Shown: positions 48,834 through 56,980 of the stretch, piece after piece
Position numbering within the stretch: position 1 is the first letter of the stretch
Layout: every line of letters starts with the position of its first letter
DNA from: DASUPK01 sp963801055
Lineage (GTDB): Bacteria > Actinomycetota > Thermoleophilia > Solirubrobacterales > 70-9
Assembly (NCBI GenBank): GCA_963801055.1
Contig: CAWDDE010000003.1
Span: 124,001 to 188,000 of the forward strand
Direction: 5' to 3'
Length of the DNA stretch: 64,000 nt
Made by a program: the position numbers and the translations under genes
Notes under the pieces: generated by a model
Databases searched by the model: none
Told to the model about the DNA's origin: nothing
Seen by the model: the letters and a program-made list of their open reading frames with translations, nothing else

Positions 48834-49538
48834 TCTGCCGACTCCTGCCGCGCCGCGGGATCGACCGCGTCGAAGAGGGCAGTCGCCGCAGCGCGGGGGT
48901 CGCTTGCGTCGCGGATCGCGCGCACCACGCAGATGCGCTCCGCGCCCGCCTCGACCACCTGCCCGACGTTGTCAGGGTCGATGCCGCCGATGGCGAACCA
49001 GGGCTTCGGCGCGATCTCGGCAGCCGTCCGGACCAGCCCGAGCCCAGTCCCGGGCCGGCCCTCCTTGGTGGGCGTTTCCCAGATCGGGCCGACGCTGATG
49101 TAGTCGACGGGCGCGCTCGGCGGCGGCCGCGATCTGCTCGCGAGAGTGGGTCGAGAGACCGATGATCGCGTCGGGGCCCATGATCCGGCGGGCCTCGCGC
49201 GGGGTCCATGTCGTCCTGGCCCAGGTGGACCCCATCGGCGCTCAGCTCCAGGGCGAGATACGGATCGTCGTTGACGATGAAGAGAGCGACGTAGGTGTTC
49301 GCCAGCCGCCGAAAGGTCCGCCCGGAGCGCTCGATCACGCTCTTCGGCTGCTCGCGGTCGCGAAGCTCGACGATCCACGCGCCCGCCGCCATCGCGGCGT
49401 TGAGCAGGGCCTCGGGGTCGTTGCCGTGCGGGCGCGCCTCACAGACGAAGTAGAGCCGCGCCCACCGCAGCCTCTGGCGCCGCAGCTCGCCGATCGACTC
49501 GGGCGGCGCTAGATGAGACGTGCCGTGCGGCGTCGGTC
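48830..49538 (-). CDS. thiE: Thiamine-phosphate synthase, frameshifted
   Basis: TIM-barrel enzyme joining HMP-diphosphate with the thiazole phosphate. In order: ARLYFVCEARPHGNDPEALL, AAGAWIVELRDREQPKSVI, LFIVNDDPYLALELSADGVH, then HLGQDDM, IIGLSTHSREQIAAA, DYISVGPIWETPTKEGRPGT, GLGLVRTAAEIAPKPWFAIG and GIDPDNVGQVVEAGAERICV. Extra bases near 49205 and 49115 change frame. The N-terminal start is uncertain because of a further shift near 49500; a GTG near 49538 is possible. It diverges from the ThiOSG gene. Confidence 0.87.
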
Positions 49539-49624
49539 ACTCCACAGGCAGCGTAAATCACGACCAGAATCAAACGGGTGGCTCCTCGGCTTTGCCTCGG
49601 AGCCCCCTCGCACTACGATGGAAA

Positions 49625-49717
49625 TGCAACGGGAGCCCACCACGGGCTGAGAGGGCGGCTGAAGCGCCGCCGACCGTCTGAACCTGATCCGGGTAATGCC
49701 GGCGCAGGGAGGTTGGA
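49625..49717 (+). promoter_or_regulatory. TPP riboswitch (THI box)
   Basis: The leader has the conserved pieces in order: GGGAGCCC at 49631, GGGCTGAGA at 49644, then CTGAACCTGATCCGGGTAAT at 49678-49697 and GCCGGCGCAGGGAGG ending at 49712. GCAAC and GTTGG at the edges can form P1. It lies 23 bases before the ATG at 49740, so binding of thiamine diphosphate probably blocks translation start. It faces only the ThiO-ThiS-ThiG gene. Confidence 0.95.
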
Positions 49718-49739
49718 GCGCATCCGTCGCCGGGAAGCG

Positions 49740-51876
49740 ATGAGCGACCAGAACACCGGATACGACGCAATCTTCGTCGGCGGCGGCGTGATCGGCCTCG
49801 CCTCGGCCTGGCGCGCGGCTGGGCGCGGCGCGCGGGTCTGCGTGCTCGAACGCGACCGGCCCGGAGCCGGCGCGACCGGTGTCGCCGCCGGCATGCTCGC
49901 CCCGGTCGGGGAGGCGTTGTGGGGCGAGGAGGAGCTCCTCGCCTTCAACCTCGACTCGCTGCGGCGCTGGCCCACCTTTGCGCGAGAGCTCGAAGCGGAA
50001 GCGGAGCTCGAGATCGGCTTTGCGCCGCGCGGCGCACTGCACGTCACGCTGGATCGCGACGAGGCGGAGGAGCTGCGCCGCAGACACGAGCTCCACCGGG
50101 ATCTCGGACTCGAGTCCGAGTGGCTGCGCGGACGCGAGTGTCGCGACCTGGAGCCGGGACTCGCCACGGCGGTGCGCGCCGGCGCGCACGTGCCCAGCGA
50201 GGCCAGCGTGGATCCGAGGAGAGTGGTGGCGGCACTCCTCGCGGCACTGGAGGCGCGCGGCGTCGACGTTCACTCCGGAGCCGATGTCGTGGGGGCCGAG
50301 CGCGCGTCAGGCCGCTGGCGCCTGGACACGGCTGATCGCAGGAGCTTCGGTGGTGAATCGGTGGTGGTGGCGGCCGGCTGCTGGTCTGGGCAGGCACAGT
50401 GGATGCCAGCTGGGACGCCCTCCGGTGCGCCCGGTGAAGGGGGAGATTCTGACCCTGCGCGGCTCCGCTGCAGAGCCGGTCTGCGAGCGAATCGTCTCCG
50501 GCGAGCGCGTCTACATGTTGCCGAGGGCTGAGGGGCGGCTGATCGTCGGCGCGACGGTCGAGGAGCGCGGCTTCGACACTGCCGTCACCGCCGGCGGGGT
50601 CCACGAGCTCCTTCGCGAGGCCTACCGGCTGATCCCGGAAATCGCCGAGCTCGAGCTGGTGGAGGCCACTGCCGGGCTGCGTCCGGGCACCCCGGACAAC
50701 GCGCCGCTGATCGGTCCCGGCGCAGAGGAGGGGCTGCTGATCGCCACGGGTCATTTCCGCAACGGCGTGCTGCAGGCGCCGGCGACCGCGGACTGCGTTG
50801 CGGCACTGCTCGCTGGTGAGGCGCCTCCGATCGACCTGCAGAGGTTCTCCCCGCAACGATTCGCTGGTAGAAGCACCACGCTCGACGGTGGAGGTCGCAT
50901 GAACGTCGAGCTGAACGGCGACCCGGTCACGCTGCCCGACGGCGCCTCGGTTGGCGAGGCGATCGAGGCTTCCGGAGCCGCAGCGGAGCAGCGCGGCGTT
51001 GCGGTGGCGGTGGACGGCGAGGTCGTGCCGCGCAGCGAGTGGGACCGAACCGGGCTGCGCGAGGGGCAGAAGGTGGAGGTCCTCGCCGCCATCCAGGGCG
51101 GCGCCGAGGACGGCTTTGAGCTCGGGGGCCGCAGCTGGGGCTCGCGGCTGATCGTCGGGACCGGCGGGTTTCGCTCGCTCGATCAGATGGAGCAGGCCCT
51201 GATCGCCTCCGGCACCGAGATCGTCACGGTCGCGCTCAGGCGGGTGGACCCGGAGGCGGAGGGATCGGTGCTGGACGTGATCCGGCGACTCCGTCTGTTC
51301 GCCCTCCCGAACACCGCCGGCTGCTACACGGCACGGGACGCGGTTCGCACCGCGAAGCTCGCCAGGGAGGCATTCGAGACCGACTGGGTGAAGCTCGAGG
51401 TGATCGGCGACGACCGCACCCTTTTCCCCGATGCCGTGCAGCTGGTCGAGGCGGCCGAGACCCTCGTCGACGACGGCTTCACGGTGCTCCCCTACACCAA
51501 CGACGATCCGATCCTCGCCCGCCGGCTGGAGGAGGCCGGCTGCGCTGCGGTTATGCCGCTCGGCTCGCCGATCGGGTCGGGAATGGGGATCCGCAACCCG
51601 TACAACATCCAGATCATCGCCGAGCGCTCCGGGGTTCCGGTCGTCCTCGATGCCGGGATCGGCACCGCCTCGGATGCAGCCCTGGCGATGGAGCTCGGCT
51701 GCGACGCCGTCCTGCTGGCTAGCTCCGTCTCGCGAGCGGAGGATCCCGCGGGGATGGCGACGGCGATGCGCGCCGCCGTCGAGGCCGGCTTGGCCGCCCG
51801 TCAGGCAGGGCGCATCCCGCGGCGGCTGCACGCCGAGGCCTCGACCCCCCTCGAGGGCCGCCCGGAGCTCTCCTAG
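49740..51876 (+). CDS. ThiO-ThiS-ThiG fusion: glycine oxidase, sulfur carrier and thiazole synthase
   Basis: One reading frame, about 711 residues after removing a single extra base near 50400. Residues 1 to about 386 are ThiO: FAD motif IFVGGGVIGLASAWRAAGRG, then GMLAPVGEALWGEEELLAFN, VSGERVYMLPRAEGRLIVGA and ATAGLRPGTPDNAPLIGPGA. Residues 387-454 are ThiS, MNVELNGDPVTLPDGASVGE to LAAIQGG. Residues 455-711 are ThiG, with RLIVGTGGFRSLDQMEQALI, the Schiff-base Lys551 in DWVKLEVIGDDRTLFPD and GIGTASDAALAMELGCDAVL. ThiS normally ends in a free Gly-Gly; here it runs straight into ThiG. An internal GGTGGAGGTCGC before the ATG at 50899 could start a shorter ThiS-ThiG. Confidence 0.88.
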
Positions 51877-51894
51877 GCGCCGCCCGGCGTTGCG

Positions 51895-52488
51895 CTAGCC
51901 GCGGCGCCTGCCGATCACGCGGTCGACCGCCTCTCCGACCCATCCGAAGACCCAACCGACGCCGTGCGCAGCGCGGTTCACCACCGAGTCGTCGAGGGGC
52001 GCCGAGGTCCGGTCGGGGTTCGCTCCCAGCTCCACCGCCGCCTCACGCACGGCGTCCAGCTCCCACTCGAGCCGCTCGGCCCATTCCTCACAGAAGCCCG
52101 CCATGTCCTGGTCGCCTCGGGCGCGCGCCAGCTCTGCGAGTTGCCGCAGGAGCGTCGTCACGTGTTCGAGGTCCAGGACGGCGGAACGCACGACGAACCC
52201 CGTATCAGCGCCGCGATCGATGGTCGCCGTCCGCAGGTCGGCGGCCCAAGCCCCCAGTCCCTGCGCCATCGGCCCTCCATAGAGCCCATGGGCCGCCGTT
52301 CGGGGTGCGAGCTCTTCGAGCAGGCGCTCAGTCTCGTCCGCGCCCTTTTCGAGACCGGCACCGACAGCTGTCCTCTCAAGCGCTGGCGCCAGCCTTTGCC
52401 ACCTTCCGATCAGCTGCCGGCAGGCCGCGTAGAGCTCCCTGTAGGCGCGGTGCTCAGCGGGGTGGAGTTTCGGCCTCTCGGTCGCCAC
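51895..52488 (-). CDS. Hypothetical helical protein
   Basis: An intact 197-residue soluble, largely helical protein: MATERPKLHPAEHRAYRELY, LEELAPRTAAHGLYGGPMAQ, ARGDQDMAGFCEEWAERLEW and GVGWVFGWVGEAVDRVIGRR at the C-terminus, which may be amphipathic. No domain recognised. It shares strand and neighbourhood with udgX (stop at 52519, 30 bases away) and may be co-transcribed as the second gene. Confidence 0.6.
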   Translation of the reverse strand: MATERPKLHPAEHRAYRELYAACRQLIGRWQRLAPALERTAVGAGLEKGADETERLLEELAPRTAAHGLYGGPMAQGLGAWAADLRTATIDRGADTGFVVRSAVLDLEHVTTLLRQLAELARARGDQDMAGFCEEWAERLEWELDAVREAAVELGANPDRTSAPLDDSVVNRAAHGVGWVFGWVGEAVDRVIGRRRG

Positions 52489-52518
52489 GCGTGTCGGATT
52501 CTCCCGACTGCGGCGGGT

Positions 52519-53167
52519 TCAGGAGTCGAGGCGCTCGCGTACCCGGCTCAGGTCGCCGACCAGCAGCGCCATCGCATCATCCCGGTCCTCCGGATCGGCC
52601 CTCAGGATGGCGGATGGATGGAGCGTGGGCACCGCGGTCCGCCCGAGCCTCGACTCGAGGAACTCGCCGTGGTCCTTCATCACCCGCGCCTTGGAGCCGA
52701 TCACGGCCTTCACCGCCGTCGCGCCCAGGCAGACCAGGACCTCCGGGTCGACGACCTCGAGCTCGGCCTCGAGCCAGGGCGCGCAAGCCTTGATCTCCTC
52801 CGCCTTCGGCGTCTGATGGATCCGCCGCTTGCCCTGCGGCTTCCACTTGAAGTGCTTGACGACGTTGGTGACGTAGGCGTCGCCTCGCTCGATCTTCGCC
52901 TGCTCCAGCGCCTGGTCCAGGACCCGGCCCGCGGGGCCCACGAAGGGGTGGCCCTCGATGTCCTCGCGGTCCCCCGGCTGCTCGCCGATCAGCATCAGGC
53001 GCGCTCGCTTCAGTCCCTCGCCGAAGACCGTCTGGGTGCCGGTCTCGATGAAGGGGGCAGGCTTTGCAGCGCGCGGCCGCCTCCCGCAGCGACTTCAGCG
53101 TCGCGTGGTCGGGGATCAGCGCCGCCGCGCCGCTGGTCTCCTCGCCGGTCAGGGGCAGCTGGCTCAC
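52519..53167 (-). CDS. udgX: Uracil-DNA glycosylase of the UdgX type, one +1 frameshift
   Basis: Fe-S cluster glycosylase of UDG family 4/5-like fold. The N-terminus has the cluster motif RCKACPLH; after an extra base near 53055 come MLIGEQPGDREDIEGHPFVG, then PAGRVLDQALEQ. The segment KWKPQGKRRIHQTPKAEEIK carries the KRRIH loop whose His in UdgX becomes covalently bound to the abasic site. LHPSAILRA gives the C-terminal His motif. Start ATG at 53167. It is divergent from a radical SAM gene, with a LexA-type palindrome between them. Confidence 0.88.
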
Positions 53168-53216
53168 AAGACGGTCCTACCCGGCGTTCAATCCGGGCAG
53201 TCGGACCGCCGGGTAT

Positions 53217-53232
53217 GCGAACATACGTTCGC
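53217..53232. promoter_or_regulatory. LexA-type SOS box palindrome
   Basis: GCGAACATACGTTCGC is a perfect six-base inverted repeat with a four-base spacer. It matches the Gram-positive and mycobacterial LexA consensus CGAAC-N4-GTTCG exactly. It lies 49 bases before the udgX ATG and 35 bases before the radical SAM ATG in the only divergent gap, so it could repress both. Confidence 0.75.
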
Positions 53233-53267
53233 TTGAGCTGATCGAGGGTTGCAAGACTGGAGAGAGG

Positions 53268-54293
53268 ATGCGCTGGGATTCACAGAGGGTCGATCGGGAG
53301 AAGGGGCGGAGCCTGCCCGGCCTGGACGTCGAGCGGGTCAGGACATTCGACGCTCCGGAGGCCCTCGGCATCAACTTCCACGAGGTTCGGGCCAAATCGG
53401 CGCTCAACAAGGTGCCGGGAGACTTCCTGCCGTTCAACTACACGGTCAATGCATTCAGAGGTTGCGCGCATGCGTGCGTTTACTGCTTCGCGCGCAATAC
53501 GCACACCTACCTGGACCTGAACGCAGGTCGCGACTTCGAGCGCGAGATCGTGGTCAAGGTGAACGTGCCCGAGCTGCTGCGGGCGGAGTTGAGCCGGCCG
53601 AGCTGGAAGCGGGAGCTGGTCGCTTTCGGGACCAACACGGATCCGTACCAGTGGGCAGAGGGGAAGTACAAGCTGATGCCGCCGATGCTCGAGGCCCTGA
53701 GGGAGGCCCAGACACCGACCTCGGTGCTGACGAAATCGTCGCTCGCCGAGCGCGATCTTGATCTCTATCTCGAACTGGCGGAAGTCGCCGACGCGAGCGT
53801 CAACTTCTCCGTTCCGACCCTCGACGAGAAGATCTGGCGTGATACCGAGCCGCATACGCCACATCCCCGCAAGCGGCTCGAGGCGGTGGCGAAGTTCAAC
53901 GAGGCCGGAATCCCGTCGGGAGTGCTGGTCGCCCCGTTGATGCCCGGAATCAACGACTCGCCGGAGCTGGTGGACGAGGTCGTCGCGCTGGCCCAGGAGG
54001 CGGGCGCGACCTTCGTCAACGGCATCGCGCTGCATCTGCGGCCAGGCGTGAAGGAGGTCTTCATGTCCTGGCTCTCCGCGGCCCGCCCGATCTGGTGCCT
54101 CGCTACGAGAAGCCTCTACGACGGCCGGGCCTACGCCCCGCCGGCGGAGCGCAAGCGCATCGGCGCCCTGGTTCGGGCGCCCAACCGATCTCGTGACCCG
54201 CGCTACCGCCGGCGCGACGAGCTCGCCGAGCGCCGCGCCAAGCGGGCCCGCGAGGCAGAGCAGCCCGACCAGGCCCAGACCACTCTCTTTTAG
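53268..54293 (+). CDS. Rv2578c-family radical SAM protein (SplB-like)
   Basis: Radical SAM protein related to spore photoproduct lyase. The cluster motif CxxxCxxC appears as AFRGCAHACVYCFARNTHTY, then VAFGTNTDPYQWAEGKYKLM, VLTKSSLAERDLDLY and GVLVAPLMPGINDSPELVDE. ATG at 53268 follows GAGAGG. Around codons 273-282 the translation PIWCLATRS can be read as PDLVPRYEK in the -1 frame, suggesting a missing base near 54087 and an extra one near 54111. Function in actinobacteria is not established; a DNA repair role is suggested by the family and by the LexA box. Confidence 0.85.
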   Translation: MRWDSQRVDREKGRSLPGLDVERVRTFDAPEALGINFHEVRAKSALNKVPGDFLPFNYTVNAFRGCAHACVYCFARNTHTYLDLNAGRDFEREIVVKVNVPELLRAELSRPSWKRELVAFGTNTDPYQWAEGKYKLMPPMLEALREAQTPTSVLTKSSLAERDLDLYLELAEVADASVNFSVPTLDEKIWRDTEPHTPHPRKRLEAVAKFNEAGIPSGVLVAPLMPGINDSPELVDEVVALAQEAGATFVNGIALHLRPGVKEVFMSWLSAARPIWCLATRSLYDGRAYAPPAERKRIGALVRAPNRSRDPRYRRRDELAERRAKRAREAEQPDQAQTTLF

Positions 54294-54375
54294 ACCCTGT
54301 CGGGGGCGAAGGCGGATGGTTCGCTCGGTGATCGCCGGGTAACGGACCCTCGAGAGAGTTGGAAAGGAGGCGGCC

Positions 54376-54723
54376 ATGCCACCGAGAGGCGTACCGAAGG
54401 GCAGCAAATGGGAGCGGATGTACGAGCACGTGAAGGGGAGCGAGCGCCAGCAGGGACGCTCGGAGGAGCGCGCGGAGGAGATCGCAGCCCGAACGGTCAA
54501 CAAGGAACGCGCCCGAGCGGGTCAGACGCGTGAGGCCTCGAGGACCTCGCGCAGGGACATCTCCTCACATCGCCGCGGCGGCCTCCGCTCAGGCAAGGGG
54601 CCAGGCGGCCGGACTTACGAACAGCTCTACGAGGAGGCCAAGGATCTCGGTATCGAGGGCCGCTCGAAGATGAGCAAGCGCCAGCTGATCGGCGCTGTCG
54701 AAGGCAAGAAGAGGAGGCGCTGA
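54376..54723 (+). CDS. Basic protein with Rho N-terminal/SAP-like C-terminal motif
   Basis: 115 residues, Arg/Lys/Glu-rich: WERMYEHVKGSERQQGRSEE, VNKERARAGQTREASRTSRR, then a 35-residue helical hairpin RTYEQLYEEAKDLGIEGRSK with MSKRQLIGAVEGKKRRR. The L-x6-GI-x-GRSKMSK-x-QL pattern matches Rho_N/SAP-like nucleic-acid-binding hairpins. GGAAAGGAGGCGGCC precedes the ATG, a strong ribosome site. TGATG couples it to the next gene. Confidence 0.75.
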   Translation: MPPRGVPKGSKWERMYEHVKGSERQQGRSEERAEEIAARTVNKERARAGQTREASRTSRRDISSHRRGGLRSGKGPGGRTYEQLYEEAKDLGIEGRSKMSKRQLIGAVEGKKRRR

Positions 54724-54989
54724 TGGCAACCCAGAAGCAGCGGAGCGCCGCCAAGCGCAACGTGAGGAAGGCGCAGGTCGGCGCGCGCAAGAAGCAGACG
54801 TTGAAGAACCTGCCTAGCCGAACGAAGACGGCGCTCGGCAAGGAGGCGAGCAAGGTCCGCAAGGGTCAGGCGAAGACCCGCGACCAGCTCAATCGCGAGG
54901 CGGCCCGTCTCGACATCCGCGGGCGCTCGAAGATGGGCAAGGATCAGCTCCGCCGGGCGATTCGTCGGCGCGGCGGCAGGGCCGACTAA
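54723..54989 (+). CDS. Small very basic protein with the same Rho_N/SAP-like motif
   Basis: 88 residues with about one third Lys/Arg: QKQRSAAKRNVRKAQVGARK, LKNLPSRTKTALGKEASKVR, then REAARLDIRGRSKMGKDQLR and a short basic tail. The ending repeats the GRSKMxKxQL core of the upstream protein. No known family beyond that motif. The Lys-rich front resembles histone-like tails, so nucleoid binding is plausible but unproven. Confidence 0.72.
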   Translation: MATQKQRSAAKRNVRKAQVGARKKQTLKNLPSRTKTALGKEASKVRKGQAKTRDQLNREAARLDIRGRSKMGKDQLRRAIRRRGGRAD

Positions 54990-54996
54990 GGGCCTA

Positions 54997-55669
54997 TCAC
55001 TCGGAGCCGGTGGCGTGGTGGGGCGCCCCCACCGGCTTCGACTCCGGCGAGCCGCGCTGCCGCAGGTAGACGGTGATCGCTGCGAACGAGCCCACCGCCA
55101 GGAACTCCGATTGCCAGTTCTCGAGGGTCGCCTCCCAGAAGTCGGCGGAGCCGATGTAGCTCAACCAGGAAAGCGTTGCCTCATGGTGGTCGACCTGCTG
55201 CGCGTTGAATTCGGTCCACCCGGTCACCGACTGTGCGAACCACGATCCGAAGAAGATGATCGCCATCACGATCAGCAGGGAGTTCGAGTAGATGGCGGTC
55301 TTGAATCCGCCCGCCTTGGCCCACTCGGGCGAATCCGACTGCGCGTGAGCGCCGACCTTCTGCTTCTGGTCTGACTCGCGGCCGGCCTCCTCAGGCTCCT
55401 TCGACTCGGGCGACCCGCGGTGAATCAACCAGACGGTCGCCAGCATGAAGAGCATGAACTGGAGGTACTCGGACTGCCAGTTCTCCATCACGGCGTTGCC
55501 GAAGTCCGAGGAGCGGATGTAGCGCCAGAGCGAGATCGTCTCGCTCGTTGTGGGCCATGGCCTCCTCGTTGTGGAGGATGTGCCCGGCGATCGCCTGGCC
55601 GACGAGGGCGGCCAGGAAGATGACGAGGAAGAAGAGCGAGAGCGAGTGGTCGCGAATGAAGCGGCGCAT
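54997..55669 (-). CDS. DUF6766 membrane protein with an internally duplicated half, one +1 frameshift
   Basis: Starts MRRFIRDHSLSLFFLVIFLA with a first membrane helix and VGQAIAGHILHNEEAMAHNE. After an extra base near 55547 it continues with ISLWRYIRSSDFGNAVMENW and QSEYLQFMLFMLATVWLIHR then GSPESK. The second half repeats the plan: SWFAQSVTGWTEFNAQQVDH, SWLSYIGSADFWEATLENWQ, SEFLAVGSFAAITVYLRQRG then SPESK. Four helices in total. No function is known for the family. It lies eight bases after the 27-residue peptide gene. Confidence 0.8.
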
Positions 55670-55677
55670 CGGGACCT

Positions 55678-55761
55678 TCAGTGGTGGCTCAGCCCGATGA
55701 ATGTGTAGAAGACGAGGCCGGCCGCGATCAGCGTGAGCCAGGTGAAGAACATCACACGCAT
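55678..55761 (-). CDS. 27-residue single-helix membrane peptide
   Basis: Reads MRVMFFTWLTLIAAGLVFYT then FIGLSHH and a TGA. One hydrophobic helix covers almost all of it. It is immediately upstream of, and on the same strand as, the DUF6766 gene, with eight bases between, and it begins at an ATG at 55761. Length, hydrophobicity and position support a real small gene, perhaps a DUF6766 partner. The ribosome site (AAGGACAT) is weak. Confidence 0.55.
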   Translation of the reverse strand: MRVMFFTWLTLIAAGLVFYTFIGLSHH

Positions 55762-55820
55762 GCGGGGATGTCCTTCCCGCTCGCAGCGCCCGTAACCGCT
55801 CAAGGCTGCCTTTCCTGGCA

Positions 55821-55844
55821 TTTTCCCCAATCAGGTAGGGAATT
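55821..55844 (+). promoter_or_regulatory. Candidate Rrf2/CymR-like operator before the sulfate transporter
   Basis: TTTTCCC at 55821-55827 and GGGAATT at 55838-55844 form an inverted repeat around a 10-base centre, AT-rich at both ends in an otherwise GC-rich region. Rrf2 proteins such as CymR bind AT-rich sites with a GGAATT-like half. The site is about 90 bases before the sbp ATG; an Rrf2 gene lies at the other end of the operon. Confidence 0.4.
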
Positions 55845-55934
55845 AGGAGGTTTTTGATCCAAAAAGTCGAGAACCTGCTACGGTGGCGCCGCTTGTCAAG
55901 GAAACCAATGAAGAAAGGTCACAAGGAAGCCTCT

Positions 55935-56963
55935 ATGAGCCAGGGAACGCAGAACCGCCATGCGCGGCGACTGCTCGCTCGATTGGGCGTAGCGATAGTC
56001 GCGCTTGGAGCGATGGTTGGGGTCGCCGCGTGCGGCGACTCGGCGAGCGGCTCCGGGAGCATCAACCTGATCGCCTATTCGACTCCGCAGCAGGTGTACG
56101 AGGAGAAGCTCGAGCCCGCGTTCAACGACACGTCAGATGGCGACGGCGTCGACTTCTCGAACTCCTTCGGTTCCTCGGGTGACCAGAGCCGCGCGGTCGA
56201 GGCGGGACAGCCCGCCGACGTGGTCGAGTTCTCGCTCGAGCCGGACATGACCAGACTGGTCGACGCAGGCATCGTCTCGCCGGACTGGAACAAGAACCAG
56301 TACAACGGCATCGTCACCGACTCGGTCGTGACCCTGATGGTCCGGCCGGGCAACCCGAAGAACATCCAGTCCTTCGACGATCTGGTCCGCGACGACGTCG
56401 AGGTGATCAACCCGAACCCGGCCACCTCCGGCGGCGCCCGGTGGAACATCATGGCCATCTACGGGTCGCAGATCGAGGCGGGCAAGTCCGAGGCCGAGGC
56501 CCAGGACTTCGTCAAGCAGGTTATTGCGAACACCTCGGTCCAGGACGACAGCGCCCGTGACTCGCTGCAACACGTTCTGGGAGCGGCAAGGGCGACGTGC
56601 TCGTCGGCTACGAGAACGAGGCCATCCAGGCACAGCAGGAGGGCATCGATGTCGACTACGTCACCCCCGACAGCACGATCCTGATCGAGAACCCGATCGC
56701 GGTCACGGCGGACGCGAGCGACAGTGCCCAGAAGTTCGTCGATTTCCTCTACACCGAGCCGGCGCAGCAGGAGTTCGCGGACGCGGGCTATCGACCGGTC
56801 GTGAAGTCAGTGTTCGACACGAACGCTGAGCAAGTTCCCGGTCCCGTCCGGCCTCTTCACCATCGCCGACTTCGGCGGCTGGTCGAAGGTCGCCGATCCG
56901 TTCTTCGGCGACGAGGGCTGGGTGACCCAGACCGAGGCGGACCTCGGGAACCCGACCGACTAG
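55935..56963 (+). CDS. Sulfate ABC transporter substrate-binding lipoprotein, frameshifted
   Basis: Periplasm-side sulfate/thiosulfate-binding protein of the Sbp/CysP family. A lipoprotein signal ends with VGVAAC (Cys33). Family blocks are INLIAYSTPQQVYEEKLEPA, FGSSGDQSRAVEAGQPADVV, INPNPATSGGARWNIMAIYG and VLVGYENEAIQAQQEGIDVD, ending FGGWSKVADPFFGDEGWVTQ. Two extra bases near 56575 and one near 56835 change frame. ATG at 55935 follows AGGAAG; an upstream in-frame ATG at 55908 is possible. Confidence 0.92.
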
Positions 56964-56980
56964 CGTCTGACGACGCCGCG

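Noticed and set aside
49562..50531. ORF beginning inside the TPP riboswitch
   Set aside because: The segment before 49740 is the structured RNA leader; ThiO homology starts at the ATG at 49740.
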